From assembly GCA_001661515.1 (NCBI GenBank), contig LUVW01000024.1, forward strand, positions 442,446-497,671: a stretch of DNA of 55,226 bases, written 5' to 3'. Positions 1-11,865 of this stretch are shown in pieces. The stretch comes from Capniomyces stellatus (taxonomy: Eukaryota; Kickxellomycota; Harpellomycetes; Harpellales; Legeriomycetaceae). Under the pieces are notes generated by a model. It was not told the DNA's origin. It worked only from the letters and a program-made list of their open reading frames with translations, and did not search any database. The translations under genes were made by a program, and so were the position numbers. The stretch's first letter is position 1. Each line of letters begins with the position of its first letter.

Positions 1-3000
1 TTTGTTTTTTCCCCCCCCCCCCCCCCCCCAACCCGTACACAAACATATATATATTATCTCTTCTTCCACTAACCTGCGCTCATTGAAGTAATATCTACCC
101 CCTTTCTGACTTCTCCCATGCCCATACCGTCTTCTTTTACTGGGAAAATCTTGGTGTTAAACAATGTGTTTATCAGTGTTGACTTTCCGATACCAGCCTC
201 ACCTATATCCCATTATCATTCACTTTTTTAACCCTCTACTCTTATCCTTTCCGCACTCTACATATCACACCCACCCACATACACACACACACATGCTCTG
301 CTATACACCTATATCTCTACCTACCTACTACCATAAGTGTAAAGTTGAAGCCCTTCTTCACCGATTTACGGTGCACTTGGTTTGGCAAGTTTGCAAAACC
401 AACATATCCTTGGAGCTTCTTTTTGGCTGCCTTTGGCGCTAACTATTCACAAGCAAACGTTTAGCAAGTTTAGTACTATTCATCACACTCCGCCTTTACT
501 CTCCCCTCTATTACAAACTAGCTCAAGTTAATACAACATAAATCTCATCTTACTTTGTTCAATGCTTCTGACATCTTTTTAGATAAAGTATAGTTGCTAG
601 TACCAATATATTATAGGCCAAAGAGTTGTAACAGAATTAATTATATGGTTTAATATTAAAAACTAAATCTCTTCCTTCCTTTTTTTTTTTGCAAATAGTA
701 TCTACCGCCTTTTAATAGTTTTATATATATAAAATCAAAAGTGTAAATATTATTTTTTTTGTGTTTTGTGTGTAAAAGAGAAAGCGAACAGAAACTTGTT
801 TTCGTTAAAGTATATACAATGTTTATTATATTAACTTTAAATCCCATTTACTAAACAAGGTCGGATTTCTTGCTTTGCATTCTATTTCCTAGCTACTTAA
901 TTATAATACTGTTTATAAATTATTGTTTTTTTTTCTTTCTTTAACACTGTTTGCTGGCTTATTTTAGCCATCAATGTTGTGTCTTTTTTTTATAAATACA
1001 ATATTAGCAACGTTAATTAATCTATTCTGAATATTTGTTGTTTTTATTTCCTTTCTTTTCTTTTTTTTCTTTTTCCTAGCTCTATTCTCGTTTTAATTAT
1101 CATCTCACATTGTTATATTATACTACCCCCCCCCCCACAAATCAAGCAATTCTCCCATTTTGCCTTTTCATTCATCACATAGTTTGGCGAGCTACTAGCT
1201 GCAACCTTGACGCACATTTTAGCCATGTCTTGTTTCCTATTCTTCTCCTAACCACCACAATAATCAACTTGATTATTTCCCAACTTTTATCATTTATCTA
1301 CTCTCTGCGTTTATGCTGTGTCTATTTGTTTCGGCTCCATTTGCTTTCTCTAAAAATAAATATTTAATCCCTTATAATTAAACCTTGCACAAGGAAATTG
1401 TTTCTAATAACTGCTAAATACGTTTTCCAGAACTATTTTCTTTTCTTTCGAGTTTTCACGATTATATGCCTAATAAAGCAGCTCTATTATTTCACTCTAA
1501 AAAAATGAGCGTAAAAAAAAAAACAAGCTAGATCTTCAATGGATCATAATGGTTTTGATTATATTGCTGCATTTCTTGTTAAAGCAACAATCGCCCTACA
1601 ATACCACCTATTCTCAACCAAGCATTGTTCCTTTTTTTCTTTTTTTTACAACTTGTTTTTTTTATACAGCTTGTTTCTTTTTTATAAAGCTTGTTCTTTT
1701 TTTCTTTCTTTTACGAGCTACTCTATTATTATTTTTTCGCCTTTATTCCTCAGCTAAATAGTGTCTATGAATAACAACCGAAAGCACATATTTGTACATC
1801 TTAGGTTCTACAACCACTTCAATTTCTTTTAGCCTTTGCCGTTTGCTCCTTTTTTTCAATAAAAGTAATCAACAAAAATAACTTGTTGTTTTTAAATAAG
1901 TTACAGCGTTATTGTTCCCGTATTTGCAATTACTTGCGCAAATGTATTGTTTCTCGCATTTGGCCAAATATTCCAATGATTTTACCGGTTTTTTATTAGT
2001 CAAGCCAGACTATTAATAATATTTGTCAGTCATTGCCTGAATAATTGGCCATTGATGACCCTGTTTGTTTGTTTTACTAGATTTACAAGATTTCCCATTT
2101 CTGGTTTTTCTATTAGCTAACATGTATTGCCTGTTTTCAACTTTCCCGATTTAACCACACTCTCTGAAACTCCCAAATGCTGCTCCCTCAAAGTCAAATT
2201 TCCTTTATTCGTCCTAACAAAGCTGAAGACTTCAAGTCCCAACCCCACCACCCACACTCTACACCAAAAACAGCCAATCTTCTATTTAAAGCTACAAAAT
2301 ACATTCTACAATAGAATTCTTATTGCTATTAAAACTTATTAACATGAACATTAGAAAATATGAAAAGCCATGATGCTATTATAGTAAAATAGTGTATAGT
2401 TATTAAATACCAGAAAGCTTTTATCAGTACATTATACACTCTATATTGACATTGTATTCTAATTGGCATTTTTGCAAAAATCCAAAACATCAACACACAA
2501 AAAAAAAAGGCATTAACACGACTACATTCACTTTAAAGTTGCATATGCGGCATCACAAACTATATGATATAATAGCTGGCACCAACGCTAACAGTTCTTT
2601 TGCATGTTTTCGGTCAGGAGTGATACATAGGCTAATACACTTGTACCCTAACTATAGAAACACGCTATATTTAGAATATATTGATCTGTGTTGTGTTGTA
2701 TAGGAATTGACAGTGCTGGGAATAACATGTCTCTATTGGGCCTCGCCCATTTCACAGTTCGCATTTAGCTACCAAATACCCAAAGCCACTTGGGACCGAA
2801 ATTCGCTTTAATACAACTAAAATATTCAGCGATTTGTTTAGCAGTCCTGCCTAATTCTACAAAGTCAATCGACATCCATTTTATGGCTTGCGCTTTATGT
2901 ACATGTATCGCTACAAACCTTTGTCATCTGTACCTACCTGCAAGCTAGCATGCACTCTAACGTTTTTTTTTGTGAATAAAAGTGCATTATTCGTTTTCAC

Positions 3001-3927
3001 TCTTTGAGTCATTGACCTGTTAGAAAGTAGTCAGTAGAACGGATTTTTCAGTATTTCCTTGTTTAGCTAAAGAATTAGGAATGTTTGGGTATTTGATTGT
3101 TTGCTCAAGTACATTAATTTGTTCTAACAAACCTAAAAAAAAATCGCCTTGGAACAAAAAAATAAAATAAAACGGATGTAAACTGTATTATTTGCCAGTT
3201 TTAGACTGTTACACACCACCAAACAACTTTTTGCATTGATACAACATGCACTAAGCTGTTAACAATAACAAGAACAAAGAGTTGCTTGTTTATCGATTTT
3301 CTATTTTTGGGTACGGTCCCTTTCATTCTACATTTTCTGAGAAGCCAATAACTCCAACATACAATATTATTCTCGGGATGTAATTTACTTTGGACAGTCT
3401 TTTTAGAGCATACAGATATTATGTTGCGTTTAATCGATCACTGGCCAACAGTCAAACCAGTCTTCCAACAAGATCATGGATATTTATAATCCAGGCCTGG
3501 GACTTTGTTGGTCTGCCTAGTATGTATTGCTTTGGAATAACTTTGCAAGGATAGACCAAAGTTCGCACCCCAATTAAATGAAACAGCCGAACAATAATAT
3601 CTTACCAGTGTTGATAAATAGTTGGACATTAAATCATCCAACTTTATAGTTTTTTTAAAATAAAATAAAATAGAAGGGATAGATAAAGGAACAGTGCAAT
3701 GAATACAGTTTATTAAATTCAGAAAATATGCAATTCAAATCCACCATATAACTTGTTCCTCTCGTATTGCTCTCTGTTGTAAAGCCAAACTACGTAGCGT
3801 ATAAACTATCTGCAAAGACAAAAGCGGACACGAAAGTAAAGACAGTGTGTTTGGAGTAAATAGATTTTGGCACAAAAGAAAAAGGAAAAAGGGAAAAAAG
3901 GGGGCAATTCAGCAAACTTGAAGAAAC
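1..3927. other. gene-free AT-rich stretch at the left end
   Basis: It opens with a run of 19 C (11-29), probably an assembly edge. The rest is AT-rich with poly-T and poly-C runs and a short CA repeat near 280-293. No frame shows a recognisable protein; open frames reach about 90 codons and are low-complexity. The last 100 bases before ALG13 are strongly purine-rich, the usual 5' flank in this window. Confidence 0.7.
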
Positions 3928-4747
3928 ATGGCCAAAACAAAGTCTATTTTTGTGACTGTTGGAACCACAAAGTTTGACAAGCTGATAGCAGAGGTTTGCT
4001 CCGATAGTTTCCTATCCTGCATCTCAACTCTGGGTTACTCTAAAATTACAGTTCAGTATGGCAACAGTAAAGGGCTATTCCAACCTTCGGCAGAGACGGT
4101 CAGTAAATTGGGAATAGATGTTTCTGGATTCGAATATACTAGTGAAATATCGCAGTACTTTGAAAACGCAGACATGGTCATTAGTCATGCAGGCAAGTAA
4201 AGCACGAATATAAACGGCCATTCGAAAATAAAATAAATATCAAATAGCTTATTTTGGTTTAAAAAGTAGACAGAAACAAAACCAAGTCAGGATAAAAATG
4301 TGAATTGACTATTGTATATATAGGATCTGGGTCAATCATTGATTGTTTACGACGTGGCAAAACGCTTATTGTGGTAGTCAACTCAACGCTGATGCATAAC
4401 CATCAGAACGAGCTGGCCGAAGAATTGTCTAAAGATAAATATCTGATTTCATCTACACCAAGGTAAATATTCTACATGTAGCTACTAAACAGCTACAATG
4501 TATAATTGCATTTCCACGACCTTGCCAAACATCCTTACAAGTATGATTTTGGGGGCGTTGGATTATCTTTACCCGAATAAGGAATATATTGAGTAGGGGC
4601 AACACTAATCTATACTACTTTGTGCACCCTTTTAATACTATTAGCGAACTTGAAGAATGTGTAAAGGGCATAGAAAATCACAAGCTTATTAAATACCCGG
4701 AACAAAACAAAACGGCTATAAACGAAATCCTAACTATACCATACTAG
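3928..4747 (+). CDS. ALG13: ALG13, catalytic subunit of UDP-GlcNAc transferase (N-glycosylation)
   Basis: Alg13 joins membrane-bound Alg14 on the cytosolic face of the ER to add the second GlcNAc to dolichol-PP-GlcNAc, an essential step of N-glycan assembly. Three exons: 3928-4192, 4324-4462 and 4645-4747, giving 168 aa, close to the short animal ALG13 and somewhat shorter than yeast Alg13. The N-terminus has the family motif VTVGTTKFDKLI. The SHAGSGSI donor-nucleotide motif is split by intron 1 and restored exactly only if that intron is GC-AG (AG|GCAAGT ... TAG). The NHQNELAEEL segment near the C-terminal third is also typical. The ATG follows a purine-rich leader. The gene is convergent with DPH5, with 198 bases between stop codons. 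Seen: frame-preserving splices and motifs. Known: function of the family. Confidence 0.95.
4193..4323 (+). other. GC-AG intron 1 of ALG13
   Basis: The donor reads AG|GCAAGT and the acceptor TATATAG. Using the nearby GT (4197) instead shifts the frame and destroys the conserved SHAGSGSI motif, so the GC donor is strongly favoured. Confidence 0.85.
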
Positions 4748-4945
4748 AACCAAAAGCTGCAAATAGACAAAATATGCGATTGTATATATTATATCAACCA
4801 GGCGCAACACTGCTCCCCAAATCAATAAAATAAAACCAACTAAAACATATTAAGTAGAGCTAATGAAAACAAATGCGCCATTACATCCTGTCCCAAGCGG
4901 GCGTATGGATCTTGAGCTTCTTTTAATGAGTGTAACAATTCCTGT

Positions 4946-6584
4946 CTATTGGCCAAGCCCATAGTTTTTAGCCACAACTCTATTGAACTCTTCAATGTCA
5001 ACAGCATATTGGCGCAAACTCTCTGCTTCTAGCAAATGCAGTCTGCTGCCAACGAGTATCAATGAGTGCAATGGCTCTCCCATATCAACTGTTTGTAACT
5101 GTTTCAGTGTCCCTGCAGCGATTTTTTGCGAGTCTGAGCCAACTCGAGCTACTGCAACTGCCAAAGTTTCCGAGTTGTAGGCTACGAAACAGCACAAAGT
5201 TATTGACATGATGTAAATTCAACCACCCCCCTCAAGTCTCAAAATAATAATATTGATAATATTAATACTAACAACAATAACAACAATAACAACAATAACA
5301 ACAATAACAATAATAACAATAAAGCCAGCCTTTAAATCTAGCTGGAATCCATGTGCGTTGGGTCAAAAATAGCATAGGCTGCTTAAATCACCTACCGTTT
5401 TCTTTTCTGTCCTCTTCAATTTCGAGCAGCTGGTCAATAGCTTGGTTTGTAGTCATGTATCTTGGTGGTTCGTATATTTTGCGATTCCTAATGTTTTTAT
5501 ATTGGTTTTGATTACTGCATTTTCCAACTAGTCCAATTCCTACTTTTTGCTTTAAATATAATTGAATCCTAAATACTGAAATGTGGTGTTTACCTTGCTA
5601 GATTCTCTATGCTTTGCTCTTTTACCTTGATATCTGGTATTTGTTTTTATTAACACAGTAAAGTCGTCAAGTTAGATTGTTACACGCTACCTCTTTAATG
5701 CATCAATTATAAATCTCCACGCCACTATAAATCTCCATGTCACTCTAGAAACATTAGCTAGAGTGTGGATACAAGGATTACCCCTCCCTCCCCCTCCAAT
5801 AAAGAAAGCTATGTATATAAACAAATATTACCTAGCAGGCAAAGAGTGTGAAGGCCAATGTCCGAGTTCTCCTTGACTCTGTCATACCAACTGTCTGGTC
5901 TCCATGAGTCGGTGAAAAACACCATCGATATGGTTTGACCAAAGTTGTACAGCTGCAAGCCTGATACACCCACAGCGTTCATAATCGATGCGTTGTGTAT
6001 AACCTTCACTGGAATATTCAGTTCATTGGCTCTTAAAACCAAATCCGAATGAGTTGTAGCCCTATTTTAATAATGTCATGCACTTTTCCCATTAAAATAC
6101 ACCCGTTTCTTTTGCCCTTTTGCCCTTTTGCCCTTTTGCCCTTTTGCCCACTTATATATATATTATGCCAATAGCATCAGACTTTACCCGTAAGGATCGC
6201 CTACAACCAAAAACGCGACATTGATTTTATCGGCATTTTCCAAAATAGCGTCACTCTCTTGCTCCACCATATCCCGATCTGCAATAATTATAGGCTTCTC
6301 GTATAATGCTTCCTACTCGGATTTAAGAATTTTTTTTTACATTTTTAGCGTCAAAACTCGACTTCAATAAAACAAAACCAATCTCTCGGCCGCTATAAAT
6401 CAATTATCATTGCTTGATAACCATATATAAGTTTGTGTCTAGCAAGTACCAGTTTTTCCTTTTCGACCAAGAGGATGCTTGTGTAAGCCTCCAAGTACAA
6501 TCTTTCGCAAGACTTGATTGCATTTAAGCCCTTCAAAGTAATGTCGTATTCATCGGACAATCCTAGACCTATTACATAAAGCAT
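4946..6584 (-). CDS. DPH5: DPH5, diphthine (methyl ester) synthase
   Basis: DPH5 is the SAM-dependent tetra-methyltransferase of diphthamide synthesis on elongation factor 2. Six exons on the minus strand: 6450-6584, 6188-6312, 5832-6061, 5594-5633, 5396-5487 and 4946-5181. They give 285 aa, the length of human DPH5. Markers in order: N-terminal [38 protein letters not shown] (SAM-binding loop), [31 protein letters not shown], and C-terminal [15 protein letters not shown] with GEPLHSLI. All introns are GT-AG; intron 3 is one of only two in the window ending in CAG. Intron 2 holds five copies of an 8-mer and intron 5 an AAC-rich repeat. Identification is essentially certain from motif order and length. 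Confidence 0.96.
5271..5322. repeat. AAC/AATAAC simple repeat in DPH5 intron 5
   Basis: A run of AACAATAAC-type units lies wholly within the last intron of DPH5. Confidence 0.85.
6110..6149. repeat. five perfect copies of 8-mer TTTTGCCC in DPH5 intron 2
   Basis: Five uninterrupted tandem copies of TTTTGCCC lie inside intron 2, about 50 bases from the acceptor of exon 3. Confidence 0.9.
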
Positions 6585-9500
6585 CTTATATATGTTTCTA
6601 TAGTTTGAACTTCTTTGTGGGATTCAGGAAAGAAAAAAGAAAAGTTGATTGACTGGTGGTAATAAGAACTGTTAGCAATCTCAATTCGAATTGGTTTATC
6701 GTTATTACCCAGAAGTCTCGTAAACAACTTTCAAAAAAAAAAAATCTCGAATCAAAATTTTTATACCCAACTCTGATTTGATTCGACAGAACGGAGTAAA
6801 TAGAAAACCAACACAACTGATTTGTTAAGGCCTTTTTTCTTATGTAAAAATGTAGACCCAGTTAAAGCCAAAAATATTATCTACTAGGTGTGATCCAAGA
6901 AACACACCATTTACGCTATCCCAACATTATATTCCAAGAACTCTGTTATGACTATTTGATGTTTATGATATGGTATTGCATGATATAACATGATAGTTTA
7001 TGAATATACCACTATTACAAATGTCCAGTCAAACCAGAAACAAGGTTGAGTAGAATAATAGCTCGAAAAGTCTCTGTGACGATTCAAGGCTAAAATTAAA
7101 CAGGCGGAAACGTCATTTTTTTACTCTTTCTAGTTTAGAATAAATATTGGTTACACGGTGACCTGTGAGTCTAGATTAAGGGGGGGGTATCTTAACTGTA
7201 CGGGGTTAGTCTGTTCACTTTCTGTAATATACCAGTACATTCAGAAATGCATAGTGTTTGCTGCACGAAACAGACTGTTTGTTCTTGTTTAACTATATTA
7301 AAGTAGACCGGCTTTATTTATTTATGGAGTTTAAGCACCCAAGTAAAATAGATTCAATATAAAAAAAAAGACAACGCCAGCTCTACTGCTTTTAGCGTTA
7401 AAATCCACGCCAATAGACCTTTATAAAAGAGGAAAAGGAAAAGACAATGTGGAACGAGCAATACCTTTGACAGAAGACAACCATTGTCGTCAACTAGTCA
7501 GCAGTATGTGCCCAAGTGTGACGCAGCTTGATATTGTTACAATAATACGTTTCAATAGACTACTATTAGTCTTGGAGGCGAGGTAAGGCTGATTGCCAAG
7601 CACATTGTTGTTGCGATTAGCCTAAACTATCACACCAAGCCACATGGAAAATTCGGATACAAGAAATCCCATGGGAAACGTCAGATTATCTTTGAGCTGT
7701 ATCAGTTTATTGTGCAGGTCTACATATATAAACACACAAACACCACAGTACTGACTTTCCGGCAACAACAAAGCTGATGGTTGCTGAGGCAGTAAAAGGC
7801 AGTAAAGGAGAAGTAAAAGACAATAAAAAAGTAAAAAGCCAGCAAGTTGCAAACACTTTAAGGTCGTAAAATGGAAGAACGAATTTTTCGCTAATACGTT
7901 GGCAAGTACAAAAGCACAATTCCTCACCGAGAATTATTGGAATAGACCTTGGTCAGGTGTTCAAGAGTACCTAACCAAAGATCGCGTTGCCTTAAACAAT
8001 CCTTGTTCGCAGCTTTTTTTTTTATTGTTGCTATTATCACCGTTTTATTTCTATTGTTGGGATATTTCAAGGGCGGATTATACAAGCCAAAATTTTGTTA
8101 ATTGTCCAAGGTTTCCACAAGGGGTTTTTTTACTGTTAGAGAAAGCGGGTTTCACGTTTGTAAAACGGCGCCCGTCATGGTCCATATTCAATAATGACAT
8201 GTGCCAGTTATTTTTTTTTGCTTTTGTTTGTCTTTTATTTTTTGGTCATTTGATGAGAATAATTAAGATTTAGAGTACACATACGCTCTGAAAAGCTATC
8301 AGTGAGATCTAGATAAGGGGTGTGAGATCAATGGCGCTAACGTTTTAAACTTGGGTTGGTGCCATTTTTATGCGAACATGAGGTTTGATTGCTGTTGCCA
8401 ACTAAACCTAAACCTGCCAGTTCAAAAGGCGGGGGTTGCCTTATATTTTGGTCAATGAAAAAGAAAGAAGTGTATTATTGAGTTTAGCATAAGACTTTGG
8501 TTTAGGTAAAATTAAGATCCTATGGGTTTGCGTGTAAGTGTGTTGTGTGTGCATGTATCAAGTGTGACTTGGCTTGTTTTTCATTTGCTTAATCGCTGAT
8601 AGGATTTATTACCAAAAACGTTCAAAGCTTACAAAGCCAGATAGAAGGTGGGGGGGGGTGAGTGTAAGTGGACTGGTTAGGGTTGAACATTGTCCATCAT
8701 TGGAACAGATTTGTTTTTAGAGAGGGATAAACATAAACAATTATGGTAAACCTTGGTTCTGGGTGGTCTAAAGTTTTCTAATTGAAATATGGCAGTTTGC
8801 TTTAAAAACACAAACATAAGAGTGAAATGCGAGATTTCAGTAAAAGAAAAAAAAATGAAATGCGTAGTAATGAAATGGAGGCGGATGACTTGATTTCTAA
8901 AATGAAAAGAGGTAAAAAAAAAAAAAAGAATGTGTATCCATTTATTTATTTGCTCGAGAATAAATTTCTAGGCTTCAAAATAGATTGGAGTGTTTTCATT
9001 GGGTTTAAAGTCTACCAACGTGACCAAATATAGTTAAGCTTTGTGATTATAATGCATAGGAAAATTAGTCAAGATTTGTTTGATAGCGTATTTTGTTTAT
9101 CGTTTACTAGTGAACGTTTAAAGAGTAAACATGATTACAAAGAAAAGGAAAGCAGAAAGGAAAAAAAAAAGGGCTATTTATTTTCACGTTGGCTCTTGGT
9201 TTTGCTAATGTATCGAGTAAGCTTTTAGTTGTGCCATTTGGAAGCTAAAGCGATATATGTTACATAATAGTACAAGAACAGATGTCCAAGGCTGAAGGGA
9301 TAAAGAAGAAAAGCAAGACTCACTAAAAACCATAACAGTGTTATAAAACGAATTCAGAAGCTTTTCACAGTGTAAAAAAAGATTAGAGAAAACGTTGTGT
9401 TTTTTTTTATTCAGACAAGTAAACATGTTTTACCTTGGTTTTAGTGAATAAAAAAAAAAGAGGAAAATAACAAAGCCTAAACTCGAAACCACAACGATTG

Positions 9501-10608
9501 TGTACGGTTAATAAAACAGTTTTTGCTAAAAATAAAGATCAATGACGAAATGGAAAAAAGTCATTAAATTGGATAAGCTAATAACACAATAAAGCTGATG
9601 TGACATTTCATGGTCACGTTTCGACATTGACAGATTAGCACTGTATTTTAATTGATTAGTGGAAAAGAAAAAAGTCTTGACATTTTCTGTTTTAAGATGA
9701 TTAACGGATTTTTTATTTTGTTCATCATCAGTAATTTAAATGTAAAACATAGTTGGTAGAGTAGGAACTACATTAAATGCATTTTATTGCGCGTAGTGCG
9801 GTTAAGATTTGAAGGCAATCAGCCAATAGAAGGCAGGTTAGTCGGTAAATTAACGAGGTGTTTTACTTTTATTTCTTTCTTTCTTTCTTTTTTTTTTTTT
9901 CCCCAAGTAGGAGGGCAAAAAAATAAATAATAAATAAATAATTAGGTCTAATGTTACCAAATGAGTTAATCCTTGTTTCGGATTTAGTAACGGGAAAGTA
10001 AAGGGCGCCAATGTTTGGTAATAAAGTCAAGTTAGTGTTAGAGAGTTATAAGTAAATAATGCTTGGGTAAAAAATAAAAGAAAAGAACAAGAGCAGAAAA
10101 ATGAGAGAGTTAGGTTTTGAAGAATTAATAGAATTTTATTTTTAAAAAAAAGATTGGAAATGGAGAATGTTTTGTAAATAAGAGAAGGAGAAAAAAAAAG
10201 TGTATAAAAATGCGCCTTGAGAAGGACAAATTTGGGCATTTTATCAAAGAATATCTTTTTGTTTTATTAGTTCAAAATTGACTTATTTAGATAAACCTTC
10301 ATTGTATTAACAGACCATAAAAATAAAAAAAGCAGGAAGCTCATCTAAACCTGACTTATTACGCAAGAGTGCAGTGTAAAAGCAAAGCAAAGCAAAGTAG
10401 CAATATAGAGGTTACGAAGGAGGATAGGAACTGTAATTATCCCACACACCTTGTAACAGTATTATTAGATAATTTTTTTTTTTATAAAAAGGAAGGAAAA
10501 AGACAGCTTTAGTTTCAGAACAAGCTATTAGTTTTGTACTAGAATAGAATATTCATATTATTCGGAATAGGGAATTAATAACAAGGAGAAAGTAGAAGAG
10601 AAAGAAAA
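6585..10608. other. 4-kb stretch without a recognised gene
   Basis: AT-rich with many poly-A and poly-T runs. The frame near 7833-8275 on the plus strand is open for over 140 codons and its first third looks protein-like, but it has no early ATG, becomes poly-Phe/Leu and matches nothing I recognise. A pyrimidine tract (CTTT repeats and poly-T) lies at 9880-9903. The last 100 bases are the purine-rich leader of the subtilase gene. Confidence 0.6.
10483..10489 (+). promoter_or_regulatory. putative TATA box of the subtilase gene
   Basis: TATAAAA 120 bases upstream of the ATG at 10609, followed by a purine-rich leader. Position and consensus fit a core promoter; this is inference. Confidence 0.45.
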
Positions 10609-11865
10609 ATGAAGATTAGTATTTTTGCAATTGGAGCGTCGCTGACCGCGCTGTGCTCAGGAAGCTTGCTTTCAGGGTTCCAGAGCAACAAACAAGTGCC
10701 ACTTTTGTCGTCATCAAACGTAGAGTCGATTGCAGACAATTACATTGTAGTGTTTAAAGACAATGTGAAGCCAGGGCTAGAAACGTTCCGAAGCCATTTC
10801 CAGGTGCTGAACGAGTTCATAAGTTTGTCAAACATAAAGGGGGGAGAGGAGAAGAACACGATCAACCACATTTATGAGGAGGGGATAGTTGGGTATGCAG
10901 GAAAGTTTGAGTCGGAGATAATAGAGCACATTAGACAGTCAGAGGACGTGGAGTTTGTTGAGCAGGACCAAATGGTGTATGCGTCAGATGTGCAGGAGTC
11001 AGCGCCATGGGGCCTAGCACGTATTTCGCACCGGGCACCACTTTCGTTTTCAACATACAACAAGTACGAGCACGATCCTAGTGGTGGATTGGGAATTACA
11101 GTGTATGTAGTAGACACAGGAGTGAATATTGGGCACGTTGACTTTGAGGGCCGAGCAGTTTGGGGAAAAACGATTCCACGTGGTGATCCTGACGAGGATG
11201 GTAACGGTCACGGAACACACGTTGCGGGAACAATTGCGGGAAAGAAGTACGGAGTCGCAAAGAAAGCCAAGATTGTTGCAGTCAAGGTTCTGCGCTCAAA
11301 CGGATCTGGATCGATGTCTGACGTTGTTGCTGGAGTTGCCTACGTTGCTGCTGCCAGCAAAGCTGCAGGAAAAGGTACTGCTGGAGTCCGCAGCGTTGCT
11401 AACATGTCCCTTGGTGGCGGATACAGCAGAGCCTTGAACGTTGCCGTCGACAATGCCGTCAGCAGTGGTGTTCCATTTATTGTTGCTGCTGGAAATGACA
11501 ACAGAGACGCATGTGACTACTCCCCTGCCTCTGCCTCCAAGGCCATCACTGTTGGCTCCACCGACCTCAACGACAGACGCTCATCCTTCTCCAACTTTGG
11601 CTCCTGCCTCGACGTTTTCGCTCCAGGAAGAAATATTGCCTCCACCTGGATTGGCTCAAATACCGCCATCAATACTATCTCTGGTACCAGCATGGCAAGT
11701 CCCCACGTCTGTGGCTTGGCTGCATACGTTCTTTCCCGCTCAGCTCTCCCAATGACCCCCGCTGAGCTTTTGAGCCGCATTGTCAAGGCCTCATCCCCCG
11801 ACCTTATTTCCGAAGTTGGTTCAAGCTCTCCAAACCGCTTGATCTACAATGGCTCCGGAAAATAG
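10609..11865 (+). CDS. secreted subtilisin-like serine protease (S8A, proteinase K type)
   Basis: A 418-aa preproenzyme with no introns. Residues 1-18 form a signal peptide. Residues about 44-125 are an Inhibitor_I9 propeptide (start NYIVVFKDNVKPG, end EDVEFVEQDQMVYA). The catalytic domain follows from about 130. Catalytic residues are visible: Asp169 in YVVDTGVNIGH, His201 in GNGHGTHVAGT, oxyanion Asn296 in AAGNDN, and Ser361 in GTSMASPHV. It should be an extracellular or vacuolar endopeptidase; the lack of a C-terminal extension or anchor favours secretion. Codon choice changes along the gene: G/A-ending codons dominate the propeptide and C-ending codons the last third. A TATAAAA lies 120 bases upstream. 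Catalytic competence is inferred from intact motifs. Confidence 0.97.
   Translation: MKISIFAIGASLTALCSGSLLSGFQSNKQVPLLSSSNVESIADNYIVVFKDNVKPGLETFRSHFQVLNEFISLSNIKGGEEKNTINHIYEEGIVGYAGKFESEIIEHIRQSEDVEFVEQDQMVYASDVQESAPWGLARISHRAPLSFSTYNKYEHDPSGGLGITVYVVDTGVNIGHVDFEGRAVWGKTIPRGDPDEDGNGHGTHVAGTIAGKKYGVAKKAKIVAVKVLRSNGSGSMSDVVAGVAYVAAASKAAGKGTAGVRSVANMSLGGGYSRALNVAVDNAVSSGVPFIVAAGNDNRDACDYSPASASKAITVGSTDLNDRRSSFSNFGSCLDVFAPGRNIASTWIGSNTAINTISGTSMASPHVCGLAAYVLSRSALPMTPAELLSRIVKASSPDLISEVGSSSPNRLIYNGSGK

Noticed and set aside
1..29. Poly-C start as a telomere
   Set aside because: A homopolymer, not a telomeric repeat such as CCCTAA; more likely a sequencing or assembly edge.
7441..7583. Open plus-strand stretch ending at a GTAAGG-type donor
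   Set aside because: Short and not similar to any family I know; no matching downstream exon could be joined in frame.
7833..8275. Plus-strand frame of over 140 codons with a protein-like start
   Set aside because: No ATG near its start, ends in poly-Phe/Leu from T runs, no recognised motif, and no supporting splice partners found.
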